Source of the DNA: Parabacteroides sp. PM6-13
GTDB lineage: Bacteria; Bacteroidota; Bacteroidia; Bacteroidales; Tannerellaceae
Assembly: GCF_029892605.1 (NCBI RefSeq)
Contig: NZ_JARXWF010000001.1
Location: forward strand, 434,001 to 498,000
Length of the DNA stretch: 64,000 nt
Direction of reading: 5' to 3'
Within the stretch, counting starts at the first letter, position 1, and each line of letters begins with the position of its first letter. A model generated the notes under the pieces. The model searched no databases, was not told where the DNA came from, and saw only the letters and a list, made by a program, of their open reading frames with translations. Of the stretch, positions 24,170-32,136 are shown piece by piece. The translations under genes were made by a program, and so were the position numbers.

Positions 24170-25531
24170 TTAAATAATCGGCTCCAAGCGGGAGATGCTT
24201 TTATTTAACTCCTCATCGGTCAGTTCGTAATTGGTAAGGTCGCCGGCGATAAACTGGTCGTAGGCCGCCATATCGATCAAGCCATGTCCGGACAGGTTGA
24301 AAAGGATGGTCCGTGGCTTGCCCTCTTCTTTGGCTTGCAACGCCTCCTTGATTGTCGCGGCAATCGCGTGCGAGGACTCCGGCGCGGGAATAATACCTTC
24401 TGTGGCAGCAAACAGTTTGGCCGCTTCAAACGTATCAAGCTGTTTGATATCGACCGCTTCCATCAGTCCGTCTTTCATGATTTGGCTCACGATAGATCCG
24501 GCGCCGTGGTAGCGTAGTCCTCCGGCATGAATATTGGCAGGCGAGAAGTTATGTCCCAGTGTAAACATCGGCAGGAGCGGGGTATAGCCTGCTTCATCAC
24601 CAAAGTCATATTGGAACACACCGCGCGTCAGCTTCGGGCAAGAGGCCGGTTCGGCTGCCACGATACGGATGTCTTTTCCTTCGGTCAGCTTATGACGCAG
24701 GAAAGGAAACGCGATACCGGAGAAGTTCGATCCGCCGCCAAAGCAACCGATCACCACATCGGGGTATTCCCCGGCCATCTCCATCTGCTTCTCGGCTTCC
24801 AGGCCGATCACCGTCTGATGCAGCATTACGTGATTCAACACACTGCCCAAGGTATATTTACAATTCGGGGTCTGCAGAGCCAGTTCGACCGCTTCTGAAA
24901 TGGCGGTTCCCAAGCTTCCCTGATAATTGGGATTCTCGGTAATAATCTTACGTCCTGCCTTGGTACTCATACTGGGCGAAGCAATCACCTGTGCGCCGAA
25001 CGTCTGCATAATGGAACGACGATAGGGCTTTTGGTGATAACTGATCTTCACCATATAAACAGCCAGCTCGAGCCCAAAGGCCTTAGCGGCATAAGAGAGT
25101 GCTGCCCCCCATTGTCCGGCACCTGTTTCAGTGGTGATATTGGTGACTCCCTGCTTTTTACAGTAATAAGCTTGGGCGATGGCAGAGTTCAATTTATGCG
25201 ACCCGATCGGGCTTACGCTCTCATTCTTAAAATAGATATGCGCGGGTGTATCGAGCGCCTTCTCCAACGCGTAGGCACGCACCAGTGGCGTAGGGCGATA
25301 ATTCTTATATAGATCACGCACCTCTTCAGGTATCTCAATCCAGCTATCGGTATAGTTCAATTCCTGTTTGGAGAGCTCCTCTGCAAAAATAGGATAGAGA
25401 TCTTCCGGCTTTAAAGGTTGTTTGGTTTGAGGACTCAGTGGAAGGAGAGGCTTATTCTCCATATCGGGAATAATATTATACCAGGCAGTTGGTATATCCT
25501 TCTCTTCTAACAAAAACTTTTTTCTATTCAT
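24170..25531 (-). CDS. TrpB2-type tryptophan synthase beta chain-like protein
   Basis: 453 residues, longer than canonical TrpB (about 400). The PLP lysine is Lys113 in GSHKLNSA, the phosphate-binding loop is GGGSN (265-269), and ETGAGQWG (135-142) forms the substrate loop. The N-terminal extension and the QWG motif mark the TrpB2 subgroup, which can condense indole and serine without TrpA. No trpA or other trp gene is nearby, so it may salvage indole, relevant to gut bacteria, rather than complete the main pathway. It is monocistronic with a strong terminator. Confidence 0.86.
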   Translation of the reverse strand: MNRKKFLLEEKDIPTAWYNIIPDMENKPLLPLSPQTKQPLKPEDLYPIFAEELSKQELNYTDSWIEIPEEVRDLYKNYRPTPLVRAYALEKALDTPAHIYFKNESVSPIGSHKLNSAIAQAYYCKKQGVTNITTETGAGQWGAALSYAAKAFGLELAVYMVKISYHQKPYRRSIMQTFGAQVIASPSMSTKAGRKIITENPNYQGSLGTAISEAVELALQTPNCKYTLGSVLNHVMLHQTVIGLEAEKQMEMAGEYPDVVIGCFGGGSNFSGIAFPFLRHKLTEGKDIRIVAAEPASCPKLTRGVFQYDFGDEAGYTPLLPMFTLGHNFSPANIHAGGLRYHGAGSIVSQIMKDGLMEAVDIKQLDTFEAAKLFAATEGIIPAPESSHAIAATIKEALQAKEEGKPRTILFNLSGHGLIDMAAYDQFIAGDLTNYELTDEELNKSISRLEPII

Positions 25532-25680
25532 AATGCGTAATATCTTATTATTTTATCGAATTTCACCCGAATGTCTTACAAGTTGACAGCAAAGGAACAA
25601 ATAATATTTCAAATCGCCATACAGTGCATAAAAATATGTACCTTCACGCGCTGATTTATAAAACAATAAATGACCCTATT

Positions 25681-26901
25681 ATGAAACGTTTTTTTGTCTC
25701 TTTGTTATGCCTGTTGATTGTGGCTCCTTGCTGGGCACAAAAAGAGGGTTTTAGCTATCGTTTTTACGGATTCGTCCGGGGCGATGTCTTCTATAACAGT
25801 CGGGCGAATCTGGCGCCTGTGGATGGCTGTTTTTATGTATATCCGCTCGATATCGCGGAGGATGCCAACGGAGAAGATCTGAATGCAACACCCAATGGTA
25901 GCTTCTACAGCTTCACGACCCGCTTAGGGCTCGATATGACAGGGCCTATGTTGGGCAAGGCGAAGTCGTCGGCTAAAATCGAAACCGATTTCGGAGGCTT
26001 TTCCTCCAGCGTGACCATGCTGCGCATTCGTCAGGCCTATGTGGCGCTCGATTGGGAAAAGAGCCAGCTATTGGTTGGACAGACATGGCATCCGCTCTCG
26101 GGGCTTATGCCGGATGTATTGAATCTATCGTCGGGGGCACCGTTTAATCCGTTCAACCGCAGCCCGATGCTTCGTTTCCAACAGAAGATGAACAAGGTAA
26201 AACTGACGGCTGCCACCATCTGGCAGTTGCAATATACTTCTGCCGGCCCTGCGGGAAGCAGTCAGGATTATATCAAAAAAAGCTGTCTGCCGGAGCTTTA
26301 TCTGGGCGCCGACTATGCCTCCAGGAACTGGTTGGCCGGGATTGGCGGACACCTGATCTCGCTGACGCCTCGCACCGCTTCGACCTATGGGGAGTCTATC
26401 TATAAGGTAAGCGAACGTGTTACAGGCCTCACGGCAGTGGCTCACCTGAAGTATACGAATGGCCCTGTCGCGTTTGCCGCAAAAACGATGGTAGGCTCTA
26501 TGACTGACCACTCCGTTATGTTGGGAGGCTACGGCGTGCATGCCATTGACGCCAAGACCGGAGAGCAGGAGTACACCCCCTTCCGCCACTCCACCTCTTG
26601 GGTGAACTTCACCTATGGTACCAAATGGAAAGCAGGTCTCTTTGGCGGATATGCCAAGAATCTGGGAACCACCGAGTCGTTGGTTGACGCTTCGCCCCTC
26701 TATGGCAAAGGATTGGATATCGATCAGTTGTTTATGGTCAATCCAAGCATCTCCTACAACGCAGGACCTTGGAGAATAGGCGCGGAATATTGCCTGGCCA
26801 CTGCCTATTACGGAACCGTAGAGGCGAAAAGCGGAAAGGTGCGCGATACCCATTCGGTAACGAACCACCGCCTCTTGGGGCTTTTGGTTTATTCATTTTG
26901 A
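25681..26901 (+). CDS. Outer-membrane beta-barrel protein, porin-like
   Basis: 406 residues from MKRFFVSLL. The signal peptide ends near CWAQ (residue 20), then SYRFYGFVRGDVFYNSR begins a barrel of many amphipathic strands ending in LLGLLVYSF with a terminal Phe. The N-terminal pattern (GFVR.D.FYDSR type) resembles Bacteroidetes DcaP-like trimeric porins, but I cannot assign a substrate. The stop is followed at once by a period-9 inverted repeat and then the GroES-like gene. Confidence 0.72.
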   Translation: MKRFFVSLLCLLIVAPCWAQKEGFSYRFYGFVRGDVFYNSRANLAPVDGCFYVYPLDIAEDANGEDLNATPNGSFYSFTTRLGLDMTGPMLGKAKSSAKIETDFGGFSSSVTMLRIRQAYVALDWEKSQLLVGQTWHPLSGLMPDVLNLSSGAPFNPFNRSPMLRFQQKMNKVKLTAATIWQLQYTSAGPAGSSQDYIKKSCLPELYLGADYASRNWLAGIGGHLISLTPRTASTYGESIYKVSERVTGLTAVAHLKYTNGPVAFAAKTMVGSMTDHSVMLGGYGVHAIDAKTGEQEYTPFRHSTSWVNFTYGTKWKAGLFGGYAKNLGTTESLVDASPLYGKGLDIDQLFMVNPSISYNAGPWRIGAEYCLATAYYGTVEAKSGKVRDTHSVTNHRLLGLLVYSF

Positions 26902-26902
26902 A

Positions 26903-26947
26903 GACCTTAATGACCTTAAAGACTTCAAAGTCCTTAAGGTCTTTACT
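26903..26947. repeat. Period-9 inverted repeat after the porin gene
   Basis: Nonamers GACCTTAAT, GACCTTAAA, GACTTCAAA, GTCCTTAAG and GTCTTTACT in tandem form a hairpin, with AGACCTTAA pairing to TTAAGGTCT. It starts 2 nt after the stop and may end the porin transcript. Confidence 0.7.
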
Positions 26948-26980
26948 ATAAAAACACAAAACAATAAAAAACGCAAAACA

Positions 26981-27364
26981 ATGCAATTATCAATCGATCA
27001 AAAAGACATTGACAAGTTCCTTATGATTGGAGATAAGGTACTGATTAAGCCTAAAAACCCACAAACGCACACCAAGTCGGGGCTTTATCTGCCACCATCG
27101 GTGCAGGAGGGAGAACGTATTCAGGCAGGTTACATCATCAAGACAGGTCCGGGATATCCCCTACCCTCACAGGTAGAAGAGCACGAGGTCTGGAAAAAGA
27201 AAGAAGAGGAGGTGCATTATCTGCCACTGCAGGCGCACGAAGGTGATCTGGCTGTCTATCTGCAGAATGCCGCTTATGAGATAATTTTCAACGAGGAGAA
27301 GTATCTGATCGTTCCGCATTCCGCTATTTTGATGCTTATCCGGGATGAAGAGTTGTTCAAATAA
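26981..27364 (+). CDS. GroES/Cpn10-like domain protein
   Basis: 127 residues. IGDKVLIKPKNPQTHTKSGLYLPPSVQE near 16-43 matches the Cpn10 opening (DRVLVKP...T..GIYLP), and the end DLAVYLQNAAYEIIFNEEKYLIVPHSAILMLI matches the closing strands. A lysine/glutamate insert (WKKKEEEVHYLP) differs from true GroES, the mobile-loop region is longer, and no groEL is adjacent. It is probably a Bacteroidetes side-family of co-chaperonin folds; function unknown. Confidence 0.75.
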   Translation: MQLSIDQKDIDKFLMIGDKVLIKPKNPQTHTKSGLYLPPSVQEGERIQAGYIIKTGPGYPLPSQVEEHEVWKKKEEEVHYLPLQAHEGDLAVYLQNAAYEIIFNEEKYLIVPHSAILMLIRDEELFK

Positions 27365-27409
27365 ACGCCGTTTTGCGATCAAAACATTTCAGAATCAAGT
27401 TTTTTAATA

Positions 27410-27417
27410 TATTTTTG
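27410..27417 (+). promoter_or_regulatory. -7 box for the nfnAB operon
   Basis: TATTTTTG fits TAnnTTTG, 39 nt before the nfnA ATG. Confidence 0.5.
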
Positions 27418-27456
27418 CAACCGAAAAGCAAAACAAACTATCAATCAGTATATTTA

Positions 27457-28254
27457 ATGAACAAAATCGTAAGTAAAGAGCAATTCTCTGCTAACGTGGT
27501 CAAACTCGAAGTAGAAGCGCCCATGATTGCTCGCTCTCGCAAAGCCGGCCATTTTGTAATCGTAAAAGTAGGAGAAAAAGGTGAACGCATCCCGTTGACC
27601 ATTGCCGGTGCCGACAAGGAAAAGGGTACGATCACCCTGGTGATCCAACAGGTAGGCAAATCCTCTCAAAAGATTTGTGCCTTGAATGTAGGCGATGAGA
27701 TAACAGACCTGGTTGGTCCGCTCGGACAGGCTACCCACGTTGAAAAGGTAGGAACAGTGGTTTGTGCCGGCGGTGGAGTCGGTGTAGCGCCCCTATTGCC
27801 CATCGTAGAGGCTTTCCATAAAGCTGGCAACCGGGTGATTGTCGTATTGGCTGCCCGTACCAAAGACCTGATCATCCTGGAAGAACAGATGAAAGCTAAC
27901 TCGGACGAAGTGATTATCATGACCGACGACGGTTCATATGGTACCAAGGGACTGGTGACCGACGGAGTAGAAAGCGTGATCAAACGCGAAAAGGTAGACC
28001 TTTGCGTAACGATCGGCCCGGCCATTATGATGAAGTTTGTTGCTGCACTCACCAAGAAATATGAGATCCCCACCGTCTCTTCCCTGAACACCATCATGGT
28101 AGACGGAACCGGTATGTGTGGCGCCTGCCGCGTAACCGTTGGAGGCAAAACGAAATTCGTTTGCGTGGACGGCCCTGAATTCGACGCTCATCAGGTAGAT
28201 TTTGATGAGATGATTATGCGTTTGGGAGCGTATAGAGAGCAGGAGAAAAAATGA
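27457..28254 (+). CDS. nfnA: NfnA-like FAD/[2Fe-2S] subunit (ferredoxin:NADP+ oxidoreductase family)
   Basis: 265 residues from MNKIVSKEQF; 28 in-frame codons upstream cross the promoter and are rejected. The ferredoxin-reductase fold has an FAD part (RIPLTIAG, about 45-52), an NAD part (CAGGGVGVAPLLPI, about 103-116) and a C-terminal [2Fe-2S] cluster with MCGACR and FVCVDGPEFD. With the next gene it forms the NfnAB pair, which bifurcates electrons between NADPH, NADH and ferredoxin. Older annotations call it sulfide dehydrogenase or dihydroorotate dehydrogenase electron-transfer subunit. The stop codon is part of the 7-mer repeat that fills the gap to nfnB. Confidence 0.85.
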   Translation: MNKIVSKEQFSANVVKLEVEAPMIARSRKAGHFVIVKVGEKGERIPLTIAGADKEKGTITLVIQQVGKSSQKICALNVGDEITDLVGPLGQATHVEKVGTVVCAGGGVGVAPLLPIVEAFHKAGNRVIVVLAARTKDLIILEEQMKANSDEVIIMTDDGSYGTKGLVTDGVESVIKREKVDLCVTIGPAIMMKFVAALTKKYEIPTVSSLNTIMVDGTGMCGACRVTVGGKTKFVCVDGPEFDAHQVDFDEMIMRLGAYREQEKK

Positions 28255-28280
28255 TAATCGATAATTGATACTTGAAATTA
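28253..28280 (+). repeat. Four heptads filling the nfnA-nfnB gap
   Basis: GATAATC, GATAATT, GATACTT and GAAATTA run from the nfnA stop codon to the base before the nfnB ATG. This is a one-armed form of the heptad elements. Confidence 0.65.
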
Positions 28281-29747
28281 ATGGACAATATAATTACCGC
28301 TCGCCGCAACGAACCTTGGAGAGAAGAACTGCGTAAGAGCAAGAAAAATAAAGAACGCGCGGATATTCCCCGCGTACACATGAACGAACTCGATCCGGCA
28401 TACCGCAGCCGGGTGCGTAACGAAGAGGTAAACCTGGGGCTTACCGCCGAACAGGCGATGCAGGAGGCCGGGCGTTGCCTCGACTGTGCCAACCCGACCT
28501 GTATGCAGGGTTGCCCCGTCAACATCAATATCCCTACCTTTATTAAATATATGGAGAAAGGGGATTTTCTGTCGGCTGCCAAAACACTGAAAGAAACCAG
28601 TGCGCTTCCGGCTGTCTGCGGCCGTGTGTGTCCGCAGGAAAAACAGTGCGAAGCACAATGCATCCACCTGAAAATGAACAAAGAGGCGGTAGCCATCGGT
28701 TACCTGGAACGCTTTGCCGCTGATTATGAACGCGAAAGCGGACAGATATCCGTTCCGGAAATTGCTCCGGCTAACGGAATCAAAATCGCCGTTGTCGGCT
28801 CAGGCCCTGCCGGACTGTCGTTTGCCGGTGATATGGTAAAATTGGGATACGACGTGACCGTATTCGAAGCCTTGCACGAGATTGGCGGCGTATTGAAATA
28901 TGGTATTCCCGAATTCCGTCTACCCAACAGCATTGTGGATGTGGAGATCAACGGACTACGCCAGATGGGAGTGAAATTTATCAATAACTGTATTGTAGGC
29001 AAAACAATCAGCTACGAAGATCTGCACGAAGAGGGATTCAAAGGCATCTTCGTGGCCAGCGGAGCGGGCTTGCCTAACTTTATGAATATCCCGGGTGAGA
29101 ACCTGGTGGGCGTGATGTCTTCGAACGAATACCTCACCCGCGTGAACCTGATGGATGCTGCCAACCCCGAAAGCGATACCCCGGTATTGATGGGCAAACA
29201 TGTGGCGGTGATCGGTGGTGGAAACACCGCTATGGACTCGGTGCGCACCGCCCGCCGTTTGGGAGCCGAGCGCTCGATGATCATCTATCGTCGTAGCGAA
29301 GAAGAGATGCCCGCGCGCCTGGAAGAGGTGAAACATGCCAAAGAAGAGGGGATCGAATTCATGACCCTGCATAACCCGATCGAATATATCGGAAACGAAT
29401 CAGGACGGGTCACACAAATGCGCCTGCAAAAGATGGAACTGGGCGAGCCGGATGCCTCCGGACGTCGTCGACCCGTGCCTATCGAAGGAGCGATCGAAAC
29501 CATCGATGTGGATGAGGTGATCGTCAGCGTAGGCGTATCTCCCAACCCGCTTATTCCAAGCGCATTCAGCGGACTGGAGGTAAGCAAATGGGGCACGATC
29601 ATCGTCGATCAGGAAACCATGCAATCGGCTCTGCCCGATGTGTATGCCGGAGGAGATATCGTACGCGGAGGAGCCACTGTTATCTTGGCCATGGGCGACG
29701 GACGCAAAGCGGCTGCCGCTATGCATGCCCGATTGCAACAGCCATAA
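28281..29747 (+). CDS. nfnB: NfnB/GltA-like NADPH-dependent oxidoreductase, glutamate synthase small-chain family
   Basis: 488 residues from MDNIITARR. The N-terminal Fe-S domain has CLDCANPTCMQGCPVN (about 64-79) and CGRVCPQEKQCEAQC (about 115-129), binding two [4Fe-4S] clusters. Two Rossmann domains follow, with VVGSGPAGLSFAGDMV (FAD) and VIGGGNTAMDSVRTARRLGA (NADPH), and YAGGDIVRGGATVILAMGDGRKAA ends the FAD site. No large GltB subunit is nearby, and the partner immediately upstream is NfnA-like, so transhydrogenation with ferredoxin is likelier than glutamate synthesis. A very strong terminator follows. Confidence 0.87.
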   Translation: MDNIITARRNEPWREELRKSKKNKERADIPRVHMNELDPAYRSRVRNEEVNLGLTAEQAMQEAGRCLDCANPTCMQGCPVNINIPTFIKYMEKGDFLSAAKTLKETSALPAVCGRVCPQEKQCEAQCIHLKMNKEAVAIGYLERFAADYERESGQISVPEIAPANGIKIAVVGSGPAGLSFAGDMVKLGYDVTVFEALHEIGGVLKYGIPEFRLPNSIVDVEINGLRQMGVKFINNCIVGKTISYEDLHEEGFKGIFVASGAGLPNFMNIPGENLVGVMSSNEYLTRVNLMDAANPESDTPVLMGKHVAVIGGGNTAMDSVRTARRLGAERSMIIYRRSEEEMPARLEEVKHAKEEGIEFMTLHNPIEYIGNESGRVTQMRLQKMELGEPDASGRRRPVPIEGAIETIDVDEVIVSVGVSPNPLIPSAFSGLEVSKWGTIIVDQETMQSALPDVYAGGDIVRGGATVILAMGDGRKAAAAMHARLQQP

Positions 29748-29761
29748 AAAGCAATTAGATA

Positions 29762-29812
29762 CTTATAAACAAAGCGCATCGGCAAACCTGCCGATGCGCT
29801 TTTGTTTATAAG
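29762..29812 (+). terminator. Strong terminator after nfnB
   Basis: A 23-bp nearly perfect stem (core AAGCGCATCGGCA/TGCCGATGCGCTT with outer CTTATAAAC/GTTTATAAG) and a 4-nt loop, 15 nt past the stop. Confidence 0.85.
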
Positions 29813-29864
29813 TCAGGTAGTCAGAGTAGTCAGAGTAGTTAGAGTAGTCAAGTAGTCAGGGTAG
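29811..29864 (+). repeat. Period 8-9 tandem repeat
   Basis: Six imperfect copies of AGTCAGAGT (8-9 nt) follow the terminator directly. No inverted partner is visible. Confidence 0.7.
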
Positions 29865-29918
29865 ATCTTAGCTATCTGCCAAAAAAGCAAAGTGTAAGCA
29901 AAAAGTGTGTTTTGTATT

Positions 29919-30006
29919 ACAATATGATACGTTAAAAAGTGTTACCCCTGCGGGTAAATCAAAATACCCCGCCGTTTTCGGAAAATTTCTCCGGCGATTT
30001 TGACAA
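29919..30006 (+). repeat. 88-nt intergenic element, copy 1
   Basis: It begins with a 27-nt block (containing CAATATGATACGTTAAAAAG) identical in three copies of the window, has a diverged middle with AAATACCCC kept, and ends GATTTTGACAA. It aligns with copies 2 and 3 without any gap. Confidence 0.8.
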
Positions 30007-30044
30007 TTTGTCAATCTTCAGATTTTGGAAAATGTGAAGGTTTT

Positions 30045-30250
30045 GAAGCCCGAAAGGGCTTCGACGTGGATAACCCCGATGCCAGCCGAAGGCGCAGCTC
30101 GGGGGACGAGAGTATAATAAAAAACGAGCTCCGTAGGAGCTCTACAGTAGACCTCCTACGGAGCTCATTATACACATATATTACGTCTACCCCGAGCCGC
30201 GCCTGACGGCTTGCATCGGGGTTATCCACGTCGAAGCCCTTCCGGGCTTG
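30045..30250. repeat. Nested palindrome, copy 1
   Basis: About 206 nt. Terminal mini-palindromes (GAAGCCCGAAAGGGCTTC and its partner) bracket arms that pair over GGATAACCCCGATGC/GCATCGGGGTTATCC and GCAGCTCGGGG/CCCCGAGCCGC-type blocks, with an inner GAGCTCCGTAGGAG/CTCCTACGGAGCTC stem. It resembles REP/BIME or MITE-like DNA. A related copy lies at 45130-45325. Confidence 0.8.
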
Positions 30251-30330
30251 CTGAATTATTCGGATTTTGGAAAAGGGGAAGGTTTTGAAGCCCTTCCGGG
30301 CTTGCTGGATTATTCGGATTTTGCAAGAAT
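30233..30330 (+). repeat. Tandem repeat flanking the palindrome
   Basis: GAAGCCCTTCCGGGCTTGCT followed by GGATTATTCGGATTTTG-type sequence occurs twice, about 52 nt apart. A GATTTTGGAAAA...GAAGGTTTTGAAGCCC unit also precedes the palindrome at 30021-30052, so the unit surrounds it on both sides. Confidence 0.65.
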
Positions 30331-30516
30331 GGAGGGGTAGGAGAATAAATGCCTGATCCTACTCACCTTCATCATGACACTACCTGAAGTTAATTAGGCA
30401 TTTGCCGGATGAAGCGATCAAGAGAATAGGCCAGTATAAAAGCGAAAAATGACAAAAAGGCTGTAAAGGATTGTTATTTTTCGCTTTCATTATTGTTGGA
30501 GTATGGATTATCATCT
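30331..30516. other. Remaining non-coding stretch upstream of the Gfo/Idh/MocA gene
   Basis: No gene is seen. Two inverted repeats stand out: AAATGCCT (30347) with AGGCATTT (30396), and a 12-bp stem AAAGCGAAAAAT/ATTTTTCGCTTT (30438-30487) just before the promoter. Confidence 0.55.
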
Positions 30517-30524
30517 TATCTTTG
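30517..30524 (+). promoter_or_regulatory. -7 box for the Gfo/Idh/MocA gene
   Basis: TATCTTTG with TTG at 30495-30497 about 20 nt upstream, in the range of a -33 element; 59 nt before the ATG. Confidence 0.6.
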
Positions 30525-30583
30525 TTTCTTTGTAACCACTTAGTGTTTGCGCAAACATCATTAACAAATAAAATAGTAATACC

Positions 30584-32020
30584 ATGAATTCAAACGAAAA
30601 TTCCCGCCGTCATTTCCTAAAACAGGCAATTGCCCTGTCGGCGGCTACGGCTATTCCAACCGTATGGACTTCGGCTAAAGCCTCTCCGGTAGCCGGGGCT
30701 GCACGCGTCAGTGCCAACGAGAAAGTCAACCTGGCATTGATCGGCATCGGTAACCGAGGCGGTGAGATCGCCAAAGATTTGTATAAGACCGGTTTATGTA
30801 ATATCGTTGCCCTGTGTGACGTCGATATGGGTGCCCGTCAGACAAAGCAGATCGCGGAGATGTTTCCGAATGCTCCGCGTTTCCAGGACTACCGCAAGAT
30901 GTTCGACAAGATGGGCAATCAGATCGATGCCGTGTCGATTGGCACACCCGACCATTCGCATTTCCCCATCACCATGGAGGCGATGCGGCGCGGCAAGCAT
31001 GTTTATGTGGAGAAACCCATGGCGCGTACCTTCTATGAATGTGAACTGATGATGGCTGCCGAAAAGAAATATGGCGTGGTGACTCAAATGGGTAACCAGG
31101 GACATTCCGAAGCCAACTATTTCCAGTTCAAAGCCTGGAAAGAAGCAGGTATCATCAAGGATGTGACCGCCGTAACGGCTCATATGAACAACGCCCGTCG
31201 TTGGCACGGGTTCGATCCGAAAATGACCGCTTACCCCACAGCTGAAGCCATCCCTTCTACCTTAGACTGGGACACTTGGTTGGGCGTGACACAATATCAT
31301 GATTTCAACGCGAATGCCTATCATAACGGACAATGGCGTTGCTGGTACGACTTCGGCATGGGTGCCTTGGGCGACTGGGGAGCGCATATTCTGGATACGA
31401 TCCATGAATTCCTGGATCTGGGATTGCCGACAGAGATCGATCCGATCTACCTGAAGGATCACAATCCGTTCTTCTATCCGATGTCTTCTACATTATTGTT
31501 CAAATTCCCGGAACGTCCGGGTATGCCTGCCGTAGATATCACCTGGTATGACGGATTGGATAATATCCCGGCTGTACCCGATGGATACGGGGTATCGGAG
31601 ATCGACCCGAACATTCCGCCCGTAGCAGGTGGGAAAATACAACCGGCTAAACTGAATCCGGGAAAAGAGATCTACTCAAAAGAGTTGACTTTCAAGGGAG
31701 GTTCACATGGTAGCACCCTTTCGATCATTCCTGAAGAGAAAGCGAAAGAGATGGCGTCGCGTCTGCCGGAAGTACCCAAAAGCCCGTCGAACCACTTTGC
31801 CAACTTCCTGTTGAGCTGTATGGGTAAAGAGAAACCGCGTTCACCGTTCTCCATTGCAGGACCGTTGAGCCAGGTGTTCTGCCTCGGCGTATTAGCCCAG
31901 TGGACAGGCAAGAAATTGATTTTCGACCGCGAAAAGAAACAGATCACCAACGATCCGATCGCTAACCAACTGCTCTACGCAGCGGTACCACGACAGGGGT
32001 GGGAGGAATATTATAAGTGA
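30584..32020 (+). CDS. Exported Gfo/Idh/MocA family oxidoreductase
   Basis: 478 residues. The N-terminus SRRHFLKQAIALSAATAIPTV is a twin-arginine-type signal, giving export in folded form with cofactor. The Rossmann part begins VNLALIGIGNRGGEIA (dinucleotide loop) and holds the family motif VEKPMA (about 142-147). The C-terminal domain contains WRCWYDFGMGALGDWGAHILD, which is conserved in Bacteroidetes secreted members, some of which are GH109-like NAD-dependent glycosidases. The sugar substrate is unknown. The stop codon is in the first unit of the heptad element that follows. Confidence 0.83.
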   Translation: MNSNENSRRHFLKQAIALSAATAIPTVWTSAKASPVAGAARVSANEKVNLALIGIGNRGGEIAKDLYKTGLCNIVALCDVDMGARQTKQIAEMFPNAPRFQDYRKMFDKMGNQIDAVSIGTPDHSHFPITMEAMRRGKHVYVEKPMARTFYECELMMAAEKKYGVVTQMGNQGHSEANYFQFKAWKEAGIIKDVTAVTAHMNNARRWHGFDPKMTAYPTAEAIPSTLDWDTWLGVTQYHDFNANAYHNGQWRCWYDFGMGALGDWGAHILDTIHEFLDLGLPTEIDPIYLKDHNPFFYPMSSTLLFKFPERPGMPAVDITWYDGLDNIPAVPDGYGVSEIDPNIPPVAGGKIQPAKLNPGKEIYSKELTFKGGSHGSTLSIIPEEKAKEMASRLPEVPKSPSNHFANFLLSCMGKEKPRSPFSIAGPLSQVFCLGVLAQWTGKKLIFDREKKQITNDPIANQLLYAAVPRQGWEEYYK

Positions 32021-32100
32021 TCAGTGGTTAGTGATTAGTGATTAGTGATTAATCATTACTAAACACTGACCACTAAACACTGATCACTAAACACTAAAAA
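32017..32100. repeat. Heptad-repeat hairpin between the Gfo/Idh/MocA gene and nifJ
   Basis: Twelve tandem 7-mers: left arm GTGATCA, GTGGTTA and GTGATTA three times; centre ATCATTA; right arm CTAAACA/CTGACCA/CTGATCA types. The left stop TGA (32018-32020) terminates the upstream gene. Confidence 0.85.
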
Positions 32101-32136
32101 AAATCGGCTGCTCGATGTGAGCAGCCGATTTTTTTT
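32096..32136 (-). terminator. Terminator after nifJ
   Basis: Stem AATCGGCTGCTC/GAGCAGCCGATT with eight A and eight T flanks, starting at the nifJ stop codon on the minus strand. Confidence 0.9.

Noticed and set aside
26125-26868. A 247-codon minus-strand frame within the porin gene
   Set aside because: It is Arg/Gly/His-rich antisense translation of beta-barrel codons.
28281-29747. nfnB considered as glutamate synthase small subunit
   Set aside because: No large subunit is adjacent and the partner is an NfnA-like flavoprotein; the old family name reflects shared ancestry.
29872-30003. The 88-nt element frame considered as a small gene
   Set aside because: There is no start codon or ribosome site in any of the three copies, and the conserved codons show no synonymous changes, so protein-level selection is not supported.
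32017-32100. The heptad array considered as a CRISPR array
   Set aside because: Units are only 7 nt, with no spacers and no cas genes in the window.
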